Source: Cytophagales bacterium Ga0077538 (GTDB lineage: Bacteria > Bacteroidota > Bacteroidia > Cytophagales > Cyclobacteriaceae). From it: DNA of 53,879 bases. The number at the start of each line of letters is the position of its first letter. The first letter of the stretch is position 1. The notes beneath the pieces are model-generated. The model saw nothing but the letters and a program-made list of their open reading frames with translations, ran no database searches and had not been told where the DNA came from. The position numbers were made by a program, and so were the translations under genes. This document shows positions 8,826 to 17,085 of this stretch, one piece after another. The stretch covers positions 1 to 53,879 of the forward strand of contig LNEN01000219.1 in NCBI GenBank assembly GCA_001464155.1, read 5' to 3'.

Positions 8826-10076
8826 TTAGATAAGATACTCAAAAAGGTTTTCATGTTGATTGACAACGGTATAGTTCAATTCGTAATGATCCATTCGTCC
8901 AATAAGCAAGGCAAAATCTTCACGAGATTTTACTTCAATGCCTATAAGGGCCGGACCGGTCTCTTTATTGTGTTTCTGAATGAACTCAAAGCGAACAATG
9001 TCATCCGATGGACCTAAAATATGATTCACAAATTCTTTTAAAGCACCTGGCCGTTGGGCAAAGCGAACAATGAAGTAATGTTTTAGACCTTCGTACAACA
9101 AGGATCGTTCTTTAATCTCCTGCATTCGGTCGATGTCATTATTACCACCACTCACTACACAAACAACCTTCTTACCCTTAATCTGATTGGCATATTGATC
9201 TAAGGCAGCGATGGAGAGTGCTCCTGCTGGTTCAGCTACAATGGCATCTTCATTATACAACTGAAGAATGGTGGAGCTTACTTTGCCCTCGGGCACTAAG
9301 AGCATATCACTCAACATTTCTTTACAAAAGCTGAAAGTGATATCGCCCACCTTTTTTACCGAAGCGCCATCTACAAATCGTTGTATTTTTTCAAGAATAA
9401 CAGGCTTGCCCGCTTGTAAGGCTGCCTGCATGGAGGGTGCTCCACTAGGTTCGGCTCCTATAATGTGGGTATGCGGTGAAAAGGTTTTAAAATAATGTCC
9501 AACACCCGCACATAAACCCCCGCCACCCACAGGAACAAAGACATAATCAATGTTGCTCTGCTCCTCCAATATCTCTTTAGCAACTGTCCCCTGTCCTTCA
9601 ATTATTTTTAAGTGATCGAAGGGAGGAATAAAGACGGATTCTTTTTCTATGCAAAACTTAAGTGCATGAGCCTGACACTCATCAAAAGTGTCACCAATCA
9701 ACACTACTTCAACATGAGTGCCACCAAACATTTTTACCTGATTGATTTTTTGTTTGGGCGTGATGGCGGGCATGTAAATAACGCCCTGAATGTTCAGCGC
9801 TTTGCATGAATACGCAACACCTTGTGCGTGGTTACCGGCACTCGCACAAACAACCCCTTGCTTTCGCTCTTCTGCTGTCAAACTCTGAATCAGATTGTAA
9901 GCACCTCGTATTTTGTACGAGCGCACCACTTGAAGATCCTCCCGCTTTAAGTACACGTCAGCATTAAACTTTTCGGAAAGTTTGCGATGATACTGCAAAG
10001 GAGTTTTGAGGACTACCTTTTGTAGGAGTTCGTGTGCTTTATTTACATCTATGATATGCTGATTAAGGGTTATCAT
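8826..10076 (-). CDS. ilvA: threonine ammonia-lyase (biosynthetic threonine dehydratase)
   Basis: IlvA deaminates threonine to 2-oxobutyrate, the entry into isoleucine synthesis. Started at 'MITLNQHIIDVNKAHELL' (10076) it has 416 residues, matching the short biosynthetic form with one C-terminal ACT-like regulatory domain. The ORF-track start 33 bases upstream falls in a repeat-like spacer. The PLP lysine is in 'VVRSYKIRGAYNLIQ' near residue 50, the phosphate-binding loop is 'VGGGGLCAGVGHYF' near 180, and the ACT-like part begins near 'HYFIVRFAQRPGALKEFV' at about 325. It lies after ilvC and before thrA, linking the threonine and isoleucine genes. Confidence 0.96.
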   Translation of the reverse strand: MITLNQHIIDVNKAHELLQKVVLKTPLQYHRKLSEKFNADVYLKREDLQVVRSYKIRGAYNLIQSLTAEERKQGVVCASAGNHAQGVAYSCKALNIQGVIYMPAITPKQKINQVKMFGGTHVEVVLIGDTFDECQAHALKFCIEKESVFIPPFDHLKIIEGQGTVAKEILEEQSNIDYVFVPVGGGGLCAGVGHYFKTFSPHTHIIGAEPSGAPSMQAALQAGKPVILEKIQRFVDGASVKKVGDITFSFCKEMLSDMLLVPEGKVSSTILQLYNEDAIVAEPAGALSIAALDQYANQIKGKKVVCVVSGGNNDIDRMQEIKERSLLYEGLKHYFIVRFAQRPGALKEFVNHILGPSDDIVRFEFIQKHNKETGPALIGIEVKSREDFALLIGRMDHYELNYTVVNQHENLFEYLI

Positions 10077-10082
10077 TCTAGT

Positions 10083-10136
10083 TGATGATTGACAAGGGAT
10101 AATTGACAATTGTCAACTGTCCATTGTTAATTAGTT
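10083..10136. repeat. AT-rich spacer repeat with GACAATTGTC palindrome
   Basis: The gap between ilvC and ilvA is made of similar words: ATTGACAAG, ATTGACAATTGTCAACTG and TCCATTGTTAATTAG. GACAATTGTC is a perfect palindrome. It has no coding or terminator character. Spacers of this style occur elsewhere in the cluster. Confidence 0.4.
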
Positions 10137-11204
10137 TTAGTTTATCATCGATGCCTCTACTTGTTGTTTCTCTGGTCGTAAGGCACGTACTGCAGCTCCT
10201 GCTTGCCACAATTCACTCTCGCGGAGTTCTTTTAACTCTTCTGCTAATTTTTCGCGATAGTCGGGTTTACTGCAGGTCTCAATGGTACGTTGAGCCTCTT
10301 TACCCGTGGCTACACTTTCGTAGAGTTCTTTAAATACTGGAAGTGTGGCAGCTTTAAATTTCTTTTTCCAGTCCAATGCTCCTCGTTGTGCTGTGGTGGA
10401 ACAGTTGGCATACATCCAATCCATACCATTTTCGGCAACAAGCGGCATTAAACTCTGTGTAAGTTCTTCAACCGTTTCATTGAAGGCTTCGGAAGGTGAG
10501 TGACCTTTAGAGCGAAGCACCTCATACTGTGCTTCAAAAATTCCGGCAATGGCACCCATTAAGGTTCCACGCTCACCGGATAGATCTGAATACACTTCTT
10601 TTTTGAAATCCGTTTCGAAGAGATAGCCGGATCCAACACCAATACCTAGCGCGATTGCTTTCTCTTTTGCTTTGCCAGTAGCATCTTGAAAAATTGCGTA
10701 GCTGGAATTAATTCCTTTGCCTTGTAAAAATAATCTGCGAACAGAAGTTCCAGAGCCTTTGGGAGCGGCCAGCACCACATCCACATCGGCTGGTGGAATT
10801 ATTCCCGTTTGTTCTTTAAATGTGATGCCAAAACCATGGGAGAAGTATAGGGTTTTCCCTTTTGTAAGAAATGGTTTAATCGTTGGCCACGCTGCAATTT
10901 GTCCCGCATCGGAAAGCAGGAATTGAATGATGGTTCCACGACTGGCAGCCTCTTCTATATCAAACAAAGTTTCTCCTGGGATCCATCCGTGTTCTACTGC
11001 TTTGTTGTAGGTCTTGCATTTACGTTGACCAATGATCACGTTGAAACCATTATCGCGAAGGTTTAATGCTTGTGCGGGCCCCTGTACACCATAGCCGATG
11101 ATGGCAATGGTTTCGCTACGTAAAACATCCAATGCTTTATCCATCGGAAATTCTTCGCGGGTTACTACTTCTTCTACGGTTCCACCAAAATTGATTTTTG
11201 CCAT
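10137..11204 (-). CDS. ilvC: ketol-acid reductoisomerase
   Basis: IlvC isomerises and reduces acetolactate or acetohydroxybutyrate to the dihydroxy acid, shared by valine, leucine and isoleucine synthesis. The 355-residue protein has the cofactor motif 'AIIGYGVQGPAQALNLRDNG' near residue 33, 'YFSHGFGITF' near 120, 'VLAAPKGSGTSVRR' and the metal-binding 'SDLSGERGTLMGAIAGIFEAQYE'. 'NETVEELTQSLMPLVAENGMDWMYANCS' marks the knotted C-terminal domain, with a longer tail as in other Bacteroidota KARIs. The cofactor loop after beta-2 reads 'GQRKCKTYNKA'. It follows ilvN by 42 bases. Confidence 0.97.
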   Translation of the reverse strand: MAKINFGGTVEEVVTREEFPMDKALDVLRSETIAIIGYGVQGPAQALNLRDNGFNVIIGQRKCKTYNKAVEHGWIPGETLFDIEEAASRGTIIQFLLSDAGQIAAWPTIKPFLTKGKTLYFSHGFGITFKEQTGIIPPADVDVVLAAPKGSGTSVRRLFLQGKGINSSYAIFQDATGKAKEKAIALGIGVGSGYLFETDFKKEVYSDLSGERGTLMGAIAGIFEAQYEVLRSKGHSPSEAFNETVEELTQSLMPLVAENGMDWMYANCSTTAQRGALDWKKKFKAATLPVFKELYESVATGKEAQRTIETCSKPDYREKLAEELKELRESELWQAGAAVRALRPEKQQVEASMIN

Positions 11205-11246
11205 GGTTTTAATTGTTAGTTATCGGTTATGAGTTAATTGTATGGT

Positions 11247-11561
11247 TTAAAAGGATGATGTAACTACTTTGTTGTGCGCTAAAGAGTGAGTGAAGAGTGA
11301 TTCAAGATGTAGTGTGTCTGCTTCGTAATAAATCGCACTTTCCACTTCAATCAGCTTTTCTAATTGTTGTTTTACTTTTTCGATCATCTCAGGCGTTGTG
11401 TGTAACAGCATAGTGGCACCACCCTTTCTAAAATTTTCTTCGTTTTCGTGCGCAATCAGTTTTTTAATGCGTACTCGTCTGCGGTTAAGCACATTGATCA
11501 TGCGGTTGAGTACGGAGAAATTATTGTCCGCCAATACTTCGATGATGAAATCTGTTCTCAT
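11247..11561 (-). CDS. ilvN: acetolactate synthase small (regulatory) subunit, short form
   Basis: This is the regulatory partner of IlvB and mediates valine feedback. The 104-residue product is essentially one ACT domain ('FIIEVLADNNFSVLNRMINVLNRRRVRIKKL') with a short tail. Many small subunits are about 160-180 residues, so this is the compact form, comparable in size to E. coli IlvM/IlvN. Its stop codon overlaps the ilvB start-strand neighbour: the ilvN ATG overlaps the ilvB stop by four bases (ATGA), so translation is coupled to ilvB. The sequence outside the ACT core is divergent. Confidence 0.88.
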   Translation of the reverse strand: MRTDFIIEVLADNNFSVLNRMINVLNRRRVRIKKLIAHENEENFRKGGATMLLHTTPEMIEKVKQQLEKLIEVESAIYYEADTLHLESLFTHSLAHNKVVTSSF

Positions 11562-13315
11562 AGTCTTTGTGAGGGTTCTAATAATATTTCTGCTACTCCA
11601 GCACCCGTAGGCACCATAGGAAAAACATTTTCTTCTTTCTCCACCACCACTTCAAGAAGATAGGGTCCTTGGTGCGCCAACATCTCCCGAACAGCGTTTC
11701 GCAGTTCATGTCGTTCTGTTATCTTTTTAGCAGGTATGTTGTATGCCTCCGTTAAGGCTACAAAATTGGGGTTCTTCATTTCTGTGAAAGAGTAGCGCTT
11801 ATCAAAAAACAATTGTTGCCATTGACGTACCATACCCAGAAAGTTGTTATTCAACAGAACAATTTTTACCGGGATGTTGTATTGCATGATGGTGCCGAGC
11901 TCCTGTACGGTCATTTGAAAGCCACCATCGCCAATTACTGCAATTACTTCTTTATTCTTTTCTCCCAACTTGGCCCCCATGGCAGCAGGCAAGGCAAAGC
12001 CCATTGTACCGGCACCTCCAGAAGTAATATTGGTGCGCGGATTTTTAAACTTGAAATACCGTGAAGCTACCATCTGATGTTGACCCACATCTGTTACGAG
12101 TATGGCTTCACCTTTTGTTTGTTCAGTGAGTTCATTCACCACTTCGCCCATTAGTAATTCTTTGCCGAGTGGATGAAAAGCAAACTGAACCACTTTTTCA
12201 TGTTCCTTTCGGGCCGCCTCATGAAATAAATTAATCCATTCACTATGGGAGTTCTTCTTTACAAGCGGCACTAAAGCAGATAAGGCATCTTTCGCATCGG
12301 CATGTATAGGCACTTCTGCTTTTACAATTTTGTTGAGCTCCGCTTTATCAATGTCAATATGAATGATGCGAGCCTGTTTGGCATACTTACTTACATTTCC
12401 AGTTACGCGATCATCGAAGCGCATGCCGACTGCTATGAGCACATCACACTCATTGGTTAATACATTGGGGCCATAGTTTCCATGCATACCCAAATAACCA
12501 ACATACAGAGGATGCGAAGTGGGGATGCAGGAAAGTCCTAACAAGGTGGAGGCAACAGGAATGCCTGTTTTTTCTATAAACTGCTTTAGTTCTTCTGAAG
12601 CATTACCCAACAATATTCCTTGTCCTGCTAATACATAGGGCCGCTTCGCTTGATTGATCAGCGCTGCTGCTTCTTGGATTTGACTATGATCGAGTGTTGG
12701 TTTGGGAGAATAGGTGCGAACCTGAGCACAAGGCTTGTACTCAAAATCATCGATCATTTCAAATTGAGCATTCTTGGTAATGTCAATTAACACAGGTCCG
12801 GGTCTTCCGCTTCGCGCGATGTAAAATGCCTTGGCAACCTGCTCCGCAATAGAACCTGCTTCTGTAATTTGAACATTCCATTTTGTTACGGGCAAGGTTG
12901 TGTTGATCACATCCATTTCTTGAAAGGCATCTGTGCCCAGCAAATGTTCTCCTACTTGCCCTGTAATACACACAACAGGAGTCGAGTCGATTGCGGCATC
13001 GCCTAAACCTGTAACCAGATTTGCGGCACCGGGTCCAGAAGTGGCAATAGCCACTCCCACTTTTCCCGTAGCCCGTGCATAGCCTTGTGCTGCATGAATA
13101 GCTCCTTGTTCATGCCGCACTAAAATGTGATTCAGTTTATCGGCATACGAATACAAGGCATCGTATACAGGCATAATGGCCCCGCCTGGATATCCGAAAA
13201 GCACATCAACACCTTCAGCCACCAAACATTGCAACAAGGCTTCTGAACCTGAGATTTGTTTCACTGGCCTTAATGCATTCAGTTGGTCTTCAATCTTCGT
13301 CAGTAACGCATCCAT
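11558..13315 (-). CDS. ilvB: acetolactate synthase large (catalytic) subunit
   Basis: IlvB is the ThDP-dependent catalytic subunit that condenses pyruvate with pyruvate or 2-oxobutyrate. At 585 residues it is full length. '[20 protein letters not shown]'-type N-terminal sequence, the catalytic Glu in '[20 protein letters not shown]' and '[14 protein letters not shown]' define the PYR domain. The ThDP/Mg motif is '[20 protein letters not shown]' followed by '[15 protein letters not shown]'. Its start overlaps the end of ilvD by 26 bases, and its stop overlaps ilvN by four, so ilvD-ilvB-ilvN are translationally coupled. Confidence 0.97.
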   Translation of the reverse strand: MDALLTKIEDQLNALRPVKQISGSEALLQCLVAEGVDVLFGYPGGAIMPVYDALYSYADKLNHILVRHEQGAIHAAQGYARATGKVGVAIATSGPGAANLVTGLGDAAIDSTPVVCITGQVGEHLLGTDAFQEMDVINTTLPVTKWNVQITEAGSIAEQVAKAFYIARSGRPGPVLIDITKNAQFEMIDDFEYKPCAQVRTYSPKPTLDHSQIQEAAALINQAKRPYVLAGQGILLGNASEELKQFIEKTGIPVASTLLGLSCIPTSHPLYVGYLGMHGNYGPNVLTNECDVLIAVGMRFDDRVTGNVSKYAKQARIIHIDIDKAELNKIVKAEVPIHADAKDALSALVPLVKKNSHSEWINLFHEAARKEHEKVVQFAFHPLGKELLMGEVVNELTEQTKGEAILVTDVGQHQMVASRYFKFKNPRTNITSGGAGTMGFALPAAMGAKLGEKNKEVIAVIGDGGFQMTVQELGTIMQYNIPVKIVLLNNNFLGMVRQWQQLFFDKRYSFTEMKNPNFVALTEAYNIPAKKITERHELRNAVREMLAHQGPYLLEVVVEKEENVFPMVPTGAGVAEILLEPSQRL

Positions 13316-14975
13316 CGGCCGCTGTTTTTACTTGTTGAGCATATTTTTTTAAAACACCTTGGGTGGCGCGCAAGGCGGGTTGTTTCCAGTGTGCTTTTCT
13401 TTTGTCGATCACAATGGCGTCTACCAGTAAATTCATTTCATGTTTTAGAATATCGATTTCAATGATGTCCTCATCCTCCACAAGTGCCAGCAAGCCACCG
13501 TCAAATGCTTCAGGAGTGACGTGACCAATCACAAAGCCATGAGAGCCTCCGGAAAATCTTCCATCGGTAATAAGCGCGACTGACTTTCCTAAACCGGAGC
13601 CCATAATCAAGCTCGTGGGCTTCAACATCTCCGGCATGCCGGGTGCTCCTCGTGGACCGACATAGCGTATCACTACAACATCTCCTTCTTTTATTTTTCC
13701 GGATTTGATTCCATCTACTAATTCAAACTCTCCATTGAACACACGGGCTGTACCCTTAAAGCGCTCGCCTTCTTTACCGGTAATTTTTGCCACCGAACCT
13801 TTAGGGGCCAGGTTACCATAGAGTATTTGTAAATGCCCGGTTGTCTTGATTGGATTTTCTACGGAACGGATAATGTCCTGACTTTCGAAATTGATGGAAG
13901 GAATATCCTTGAGGTTTTCTGCTACTGTTTTTCCGGTAACGGTTAAGCATTCCCCGTGAAGAAATCCTTTTTCCAACAAATACTTCATCACTAAGGGTGT
14001 GCCTCCGATTTTATGAAGGTCCTCCATTAAATATTTTCCGCTTGGTTTTAAATCGGCCAACAAGGGTGTCTTGTCTGAGATGTGTTGAAAATCTTCTTGT
14101 GTAATAGCCACCCCAACAGTTTTGGCCATCGCGATTAAATGCAAGACTGCATTGGTCGAACCACCCAATACGGTGATGATGGTTATAGCGTTCTCAAAAG
14201 CCTGTCGCGTCATGATGTCGCGCGGCTTGATATCTTTCTCCAGTAAATGGACTATTGCTTTTCCGGCAGTGATACATTCAGCGGATTTATCTTTGCTTAA
14301 GGCAGGATTGGAAGAAGAATAAGGTAGTGACATACCAAGTGCTTCAATAGCAGAAGCCATGGTGTTGGCGGTATACATACCACCACAAGCACCGGCACCC
14401 GGACAAGAATTTTGGATGATGCCTTTAAAATCTTCCTCCGAAAGTTTGTTGGCGAGTTTTTCTCCCAATGCTTCGAAAGAGGAAACAATGTTGAGCGCTT
14501 TTCCTTTCCAATGCCCACCGGCAATGGTGCCACCATATACCATAATGGCAGGGCGATTTAATCGACCCATGGCCATTACCGAGCCGGGCATATTTTTATC
14601 GCAACCGACCACCGCAATCAAGGCATCATAGTACTGAGCACCACAGACGGTCTCAATGGAATCTGCAATTACTTCGCGACTTACCAACGAGTAACGCATG
14701 CCTTCTGTGCCATTGCTAATACCATCACTCACACCGATCGTGTGAAAGATCAGACCCACAAGTTCATTACCCCATACGGCTGACTTCACCTCTTGAGCAA
14801 GAGCATTTAGGTGCATGTTGCACGTGTTACCATCAAAACCCGTACTCACAATCCCGACCTGAGCCTTAGTAAGATCGTGTTCAGTGAGACCGATCCCATA
14901 CAACATCGCTTGTGATGCAGGCAATGAAGGGTCTTGTGTAATGGTGCGACTATATTTATTTAAAGCGGTATTCAC
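13290..14975 (-). CDS. ilvD: dihydroxy-acid dehydratase
   Basis: IlvD dehydrates dihydroxy acids to the 2-oxo acids of valine and isoleucine using an iron-sulfur cluster. The 561-residue sequence has the three conserved cysteine motifs '[10 protein letters not shown]' near residue 52, '[11 protein letters not shown]' near 125 and '[17 protein letters not shown]' near 197, plus '[14 protein letters not shown]' and '[19 protein letters not shown]' at the C-terminal active site. It follows ilvE by 64 bases. Length and motifs are normal. Confidence 0.97.
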   Translation of the reverse strand: MNTALNKYSRTITQDPSLPASQAMLYGIGLTEHDLTKAQVGIVSTGFDGNTCNMHLNALAQEVKSAVWGNELVGLIFHTIGVSDGISNGTEGMRYSLVSREVIADSIETVCGAQYYDALIAVVGCDKNMPGSVMAMGRLNRPAIMVYGGTIAGGHWKGKALNIVSSFEALGEKLANKLSEEDFKGIIQNSCPGAGACGGMYTANTMASAIEALGMSLPYSSSNPALSKDKSAECITAGKAIVHLLEKDIKPRDIMTRQAFENAITIITVLGGSTNAVLHLIAMAKTVGVAITQEDFQHISDKTPLLADLKPSGKYLMEDLHKIGGTPLVMKYLLEKGFLHGECLTVTGKTVAENLKDIPSINFESQDIIRSVENPIKTTGHLQILYGNLAPKGSVAKITGKEGERFKGTARVFNGEFELVDGIKSGKIKEGDVVVIRYVGPRGAPGMPEMLKPTSLIMGSGLGKSVALITDGRFSGGSHGFVIGHVTPEAFDGGLLALVEDEDIIEIDILKHEMNLLVDAIVIDKRKAHWKQPALRATQGVLKKYAQQVKTAADGCVTDED

Positions 14976-15039
14976 TTTTTGAGTGTTTCTAGAATATTTC
15001 TTCTTTGTAATCTTGATACTTACGTCTCACTACTTAAGT

Positions 15040-15927
15040 CTAAATCAACACATGACTAAAACTTTTCTCCAATACTAAATTTTTATAAGCCTCCTGAATA
15101 ATCGGTCCGTGTGTATTCTTCCAACTTTTTGCAAACGGTTTTCCTTCAATAGATTCGATGCCCACTACTTCTGCGGCCGTTCCGCAATAAAAAGCACCAT
15201 CCGCTTCGGCTAATTCTTCTGGCTTTATTTTCTTTTCGAATACGGGAATATCCAGCTCTTTGCAGATTTGTAAAACCGTATGCCGTGTGATGCCTGGAAG
15301 AATGTGACCTAATGAAGGAGTGAAGAGCACACCGTCTTTTTCCAAGAAGAAATTAGCACCAGGCCCTTCGGCTACATTGCCTTCCATATCCAGCATCAAT
15401 GCTTCATCAAAACCACGCTGCTTGGCTTCACTGGTGGCCAGAATGGAGTTTACATAATGCCCGCTTACTTTGGCTTCAATGCGAATCGATTTTGGGTTGG
15501 GACGTTGATAGGATGAGATGCATAAACGCAAATTTTGATCTCCTAAATATTTTCCCCACTCCCAAGCACAAATCATGAGGTAAACTTCTTTGGGAGAAGT
15601 GAGCGACATGTTGGGGGAACAATAGACCAAAGGACGGATGTACGCATCACTAAAATTATTTTTGCGCAATACCTGATAGCTGATTTGCTCTAGTTCTTCT
15701 ACACTGTAATGAAAGGGGATGCCAACTAATGCACAACTTCTTTTAAGACGCTCATAGTGTTCTTCAGCTTTGAAAATCTTAACGCCATTAACGGTTTGGT
15801 AGGCACGAATACCTTCAAACACTCCGTAGCCATAGTGAAGGGACTGTGCGTATAAATCGGTGGAAGCCTCTTTTGCTTTTACATAGCTTCCGTTGTGAAA
15901 GATGATGGTGTCGTTGGTGTAGTACAT
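15040..15927 (-). CDS. ilvE: branched-chain amino acid aminotransferase
   Basis: IlvE transfers amino groups between glutamate and the branched-chain 2-oxo acids, the last step for Val, Ile and Leu. The 295-residue class IV aminotransferase shows 'HYGYGVFEGIRAYQTVNG' near residue 32, the PLP lysine in 'IEAKVSGHYVNSILAT' near 155, 'DMEGNVAEGPGANFFLEKDG' and 'LPGITRHTVLQICKEL'. It is the first structural gene of the ilv group and begins 34 bases after the attenuator terminator, so its expression should depend on read-through. Confidence 0.97.
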   Translation of the reverse strand: MYYTNDTIIFHNGSYVKAKEASTDLYAQSLHYGYGVFEGIRAYQTVNGVKIFKAEEHYERLKRSCALVGIPFHYSVEELEQISYQVLRKNNFSDAYIRPLVYCSPNMSLTSPKEVYLMICAWEWGKYLGDQNLRLCISSYQRPNPKSIRIEAKVSGHYVNSILATSEAKQRGFDEALMLDMEGNVAEGPGANFFLEKDGVLFTPSLGHILPGITRHTVLQICKELDIPVFEKKIKPEELAEADGAFYCGTAAEVVGIESIEGKPFAKSWKNTHGPIIQEAYKNLVLEKSFSHVLI

Positions 15928-15960
15928 TTTTAAACAATCGTTAGTTTGTGTTGGTATGTA

Positions 15961-15998
15961 TAAAATGAAACCGTCCCGCTTGTGGGCGGGACGGCTTC
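15961..15998 (-). terminator. ilv attenuator terminator
   Basis: On the minus strand CCGTCCCGC and GCGGGACGG form a perfect 9-base GC-rich stem with a CCACAA loop, extended by GAAG/TTTC and followed by TTTCATTTTA. It lies between the ilv leader peptide stop and the ilvE start. GGGCGG at the end of the leader reading frame (16029-16034) can pair with CCGCCC in the left arm (15984-15989), giving a plausible antiterminator. Confidence 0.88.
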
Positions 15999-16024
15999 AG
16001 TATAATGTCTATTTATAATGTCGC

Positions 16025-16135
16025 TTATCCGCCCGTTGGGGTTAGAATAATAATGACTAGCACAATCACAATACGCGTTTCAACCGTTAGAACGGCTGTG
16101 CGCAAAAAGTTTGTTATTGTAGAAAATGTGCTCAT
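16025..16135 (-). CDS. ilv operon leader peptide, 36 residues
   Basis: This ATG-started frame is too short for the ORF track. It encodes 36 residues. Positions 22-31 read 'IVIVLVIIIL', ten consecutive branched-chain residues; overall there are 6 Ile, 5 Val, 4 Leu and 8 Thr. It ends '...TPTGG' 27 bases upstream of a GC-rich terminator, which itself stops 34 bases before ilvE. This is the classic arrangement of an amino-acid attenuator (compare the Ile/Val/Leu-rich leaders of enterobacterial ilv operons). Stalling of the ribosome in the run when Ile, Val or Leu tRNAs are uncharged should favour the antiterminator. The peptide is regulatory and probably has no function of its own. Confidence 0.88.
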   Translation of the reverse strand: MSTFSTITNFLRTAVLTVETRIVIVLVIIILTPTGG

Positions 16136-16203
16136 GTTATTTTGTTGCTGATGCAATTGTGATAAAATAATTTCGAGAATTCAACCTTTCGTGAAATTAT
16201 TTT

Positions 16204-16359
16204 TCAATAAATCAGACTGAACGATTGTTCGTTAAGAAGAAAAGCTTGATATAAAAGCAGTACACGAAGCATCGTACTCGGCCTGCAGAACAGTTCTAGA
16301 ATGATGACTGGATACAATAGATAATAGAGTATAATTTTCTTTGTTGTAGCTGTGCTCAT
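16204..16359 (-). CDS. uncertain 51-residue ORF upstream of the ilv leader
   Basis: A second short minus-strand frame starts with the same nine bases as the ilv leader (ATGAGCACA) and encodes 'MSTATTKKIILYYLLYPVII' and a further 31 residues rich in Leu, Ile and Tyr. It stops about 70 bases before the leader start. It could be a decayed copy of the leader, an upstream sensing peptide, or chance. The rest of the 587-base gap (15928-16514) holds only the ilv attenuator and leader, a GAAC-GATT-GTTC hairpin near 16220, and presumably promoters for both directions, none matching the consensus well. Confidence 0.25.
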   Translation of the reverse strand: MSTATTKKIILYYLLYPVIILELFCRPSTMLRVLLLYQAFLLNEQSFSLIY

Positions 16360-16514
16360 TTTTATAAATGTGATTCTACCCTTAAGAAGCCTGTTGCGTT
16401 AGCGGATAGTAATAATCATCAACAACTACTTATCCATCATTTGCAGGGTGTGAGCCAGGCTCTTCCCATCATTATCTGTTCAATAAAATACCTACATTTC
16501 GAAAACACTCACTC

Positions 16515-17057
16515 ATGAAAAACATCATACTCTCCTTGTTGCTTACAATACTCACGCAAATGACAGGCATTGCTCAAACGGAGTTTGTTTGTCTTCCCTG
16601 CGGCTACTCCTGCGATCAAGCAGTTCATAAAGGGCCGGGCGTGTGCTCTTCCTGCAATATGAAATTGGTGGAAAAATCAACCGTCACCTTTAAGAATATT
16701 GGAGTGGAGGAATTTTGTAAGCGTATCGCAACAAATGCAGAAGTGATTATTTTGGATGTGAGAACACCAGAAGAATTTTCGGGTAGTGAAAGGGAAGTAC
16801 CTTCCTTTGGACATTTTAAGAATGCGATTAATATTAATGTGAACGAACTGGAGAGTCGGTTGAAGGAGTTAGAGAAGTTCAAAAACAAAGAGGTGTTGGT
16901 GTATTGCAGTCACAGTCACCGCAGTCCAAGAGCGAGTTATCTCCTCAACACAAAGGGCTTTACCAATGTTAAAAATTTGTCAGGTGGAGTTTCAACCTTT
17001 GCAAATAATAAGGATACAGGCTATTTAAAAAGCACATTTGTTTTTCACGAAAAGTGA
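16515..17057 (+). CDS. exported rhodanese-like protein with Cys-rich N-terminal segment
   Basis: A signal peptide ('MKNIILSLLLTILTQMTGIAQ') leads into a short cysteine segment, 'VCLPCGYSCDQ...CSSCNMKLV', similar to the heavy-metal-binding-like motifs found in Bacteroidota periplasmic proteins. A rhodanese domain follows at about residues 60-170, with 'VIILDVRTPEEFSGS' and the active-site loop 'VYCSHSHRSPRASYLL', where the catalytic Cys is present. A periplasmic sulfurtransferase or redox role is plausible, but the substrate is unknown. It is followed 28 bases later by an MFS gene, so the two may form an operon. It diverges from the ilv operon. Confidence 0.8.
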   Translation: MKNIILSLLLTILTQMTGIAQTEFVCLPCGYSCDQAVHKGPGVCSSCNMKLVEKSTVTFKNIGVEEFCKRIATNAEVIILDVRTPEEFSGSEREVPSFGHFKNAININVNELESRLKELEKFKNKEVLVYCSHSHRSPRASYLLNTKGFTNVKNLSGGVSTFANNKDTGYLKSTFVFHEK

Positions 17058-17085
17058 TTGTTAGAAACCGTGTTTACAAGATAGG

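Noticed and set aside
8657-8866. 69-residue minus-strand ORF between ilvA and thrA as a full protein
   Set aside because: Its 5' half lies in the ilvA 3' end and in repeat hairpins; only the Thr/Ile-rich end is of interest as a possible leader.
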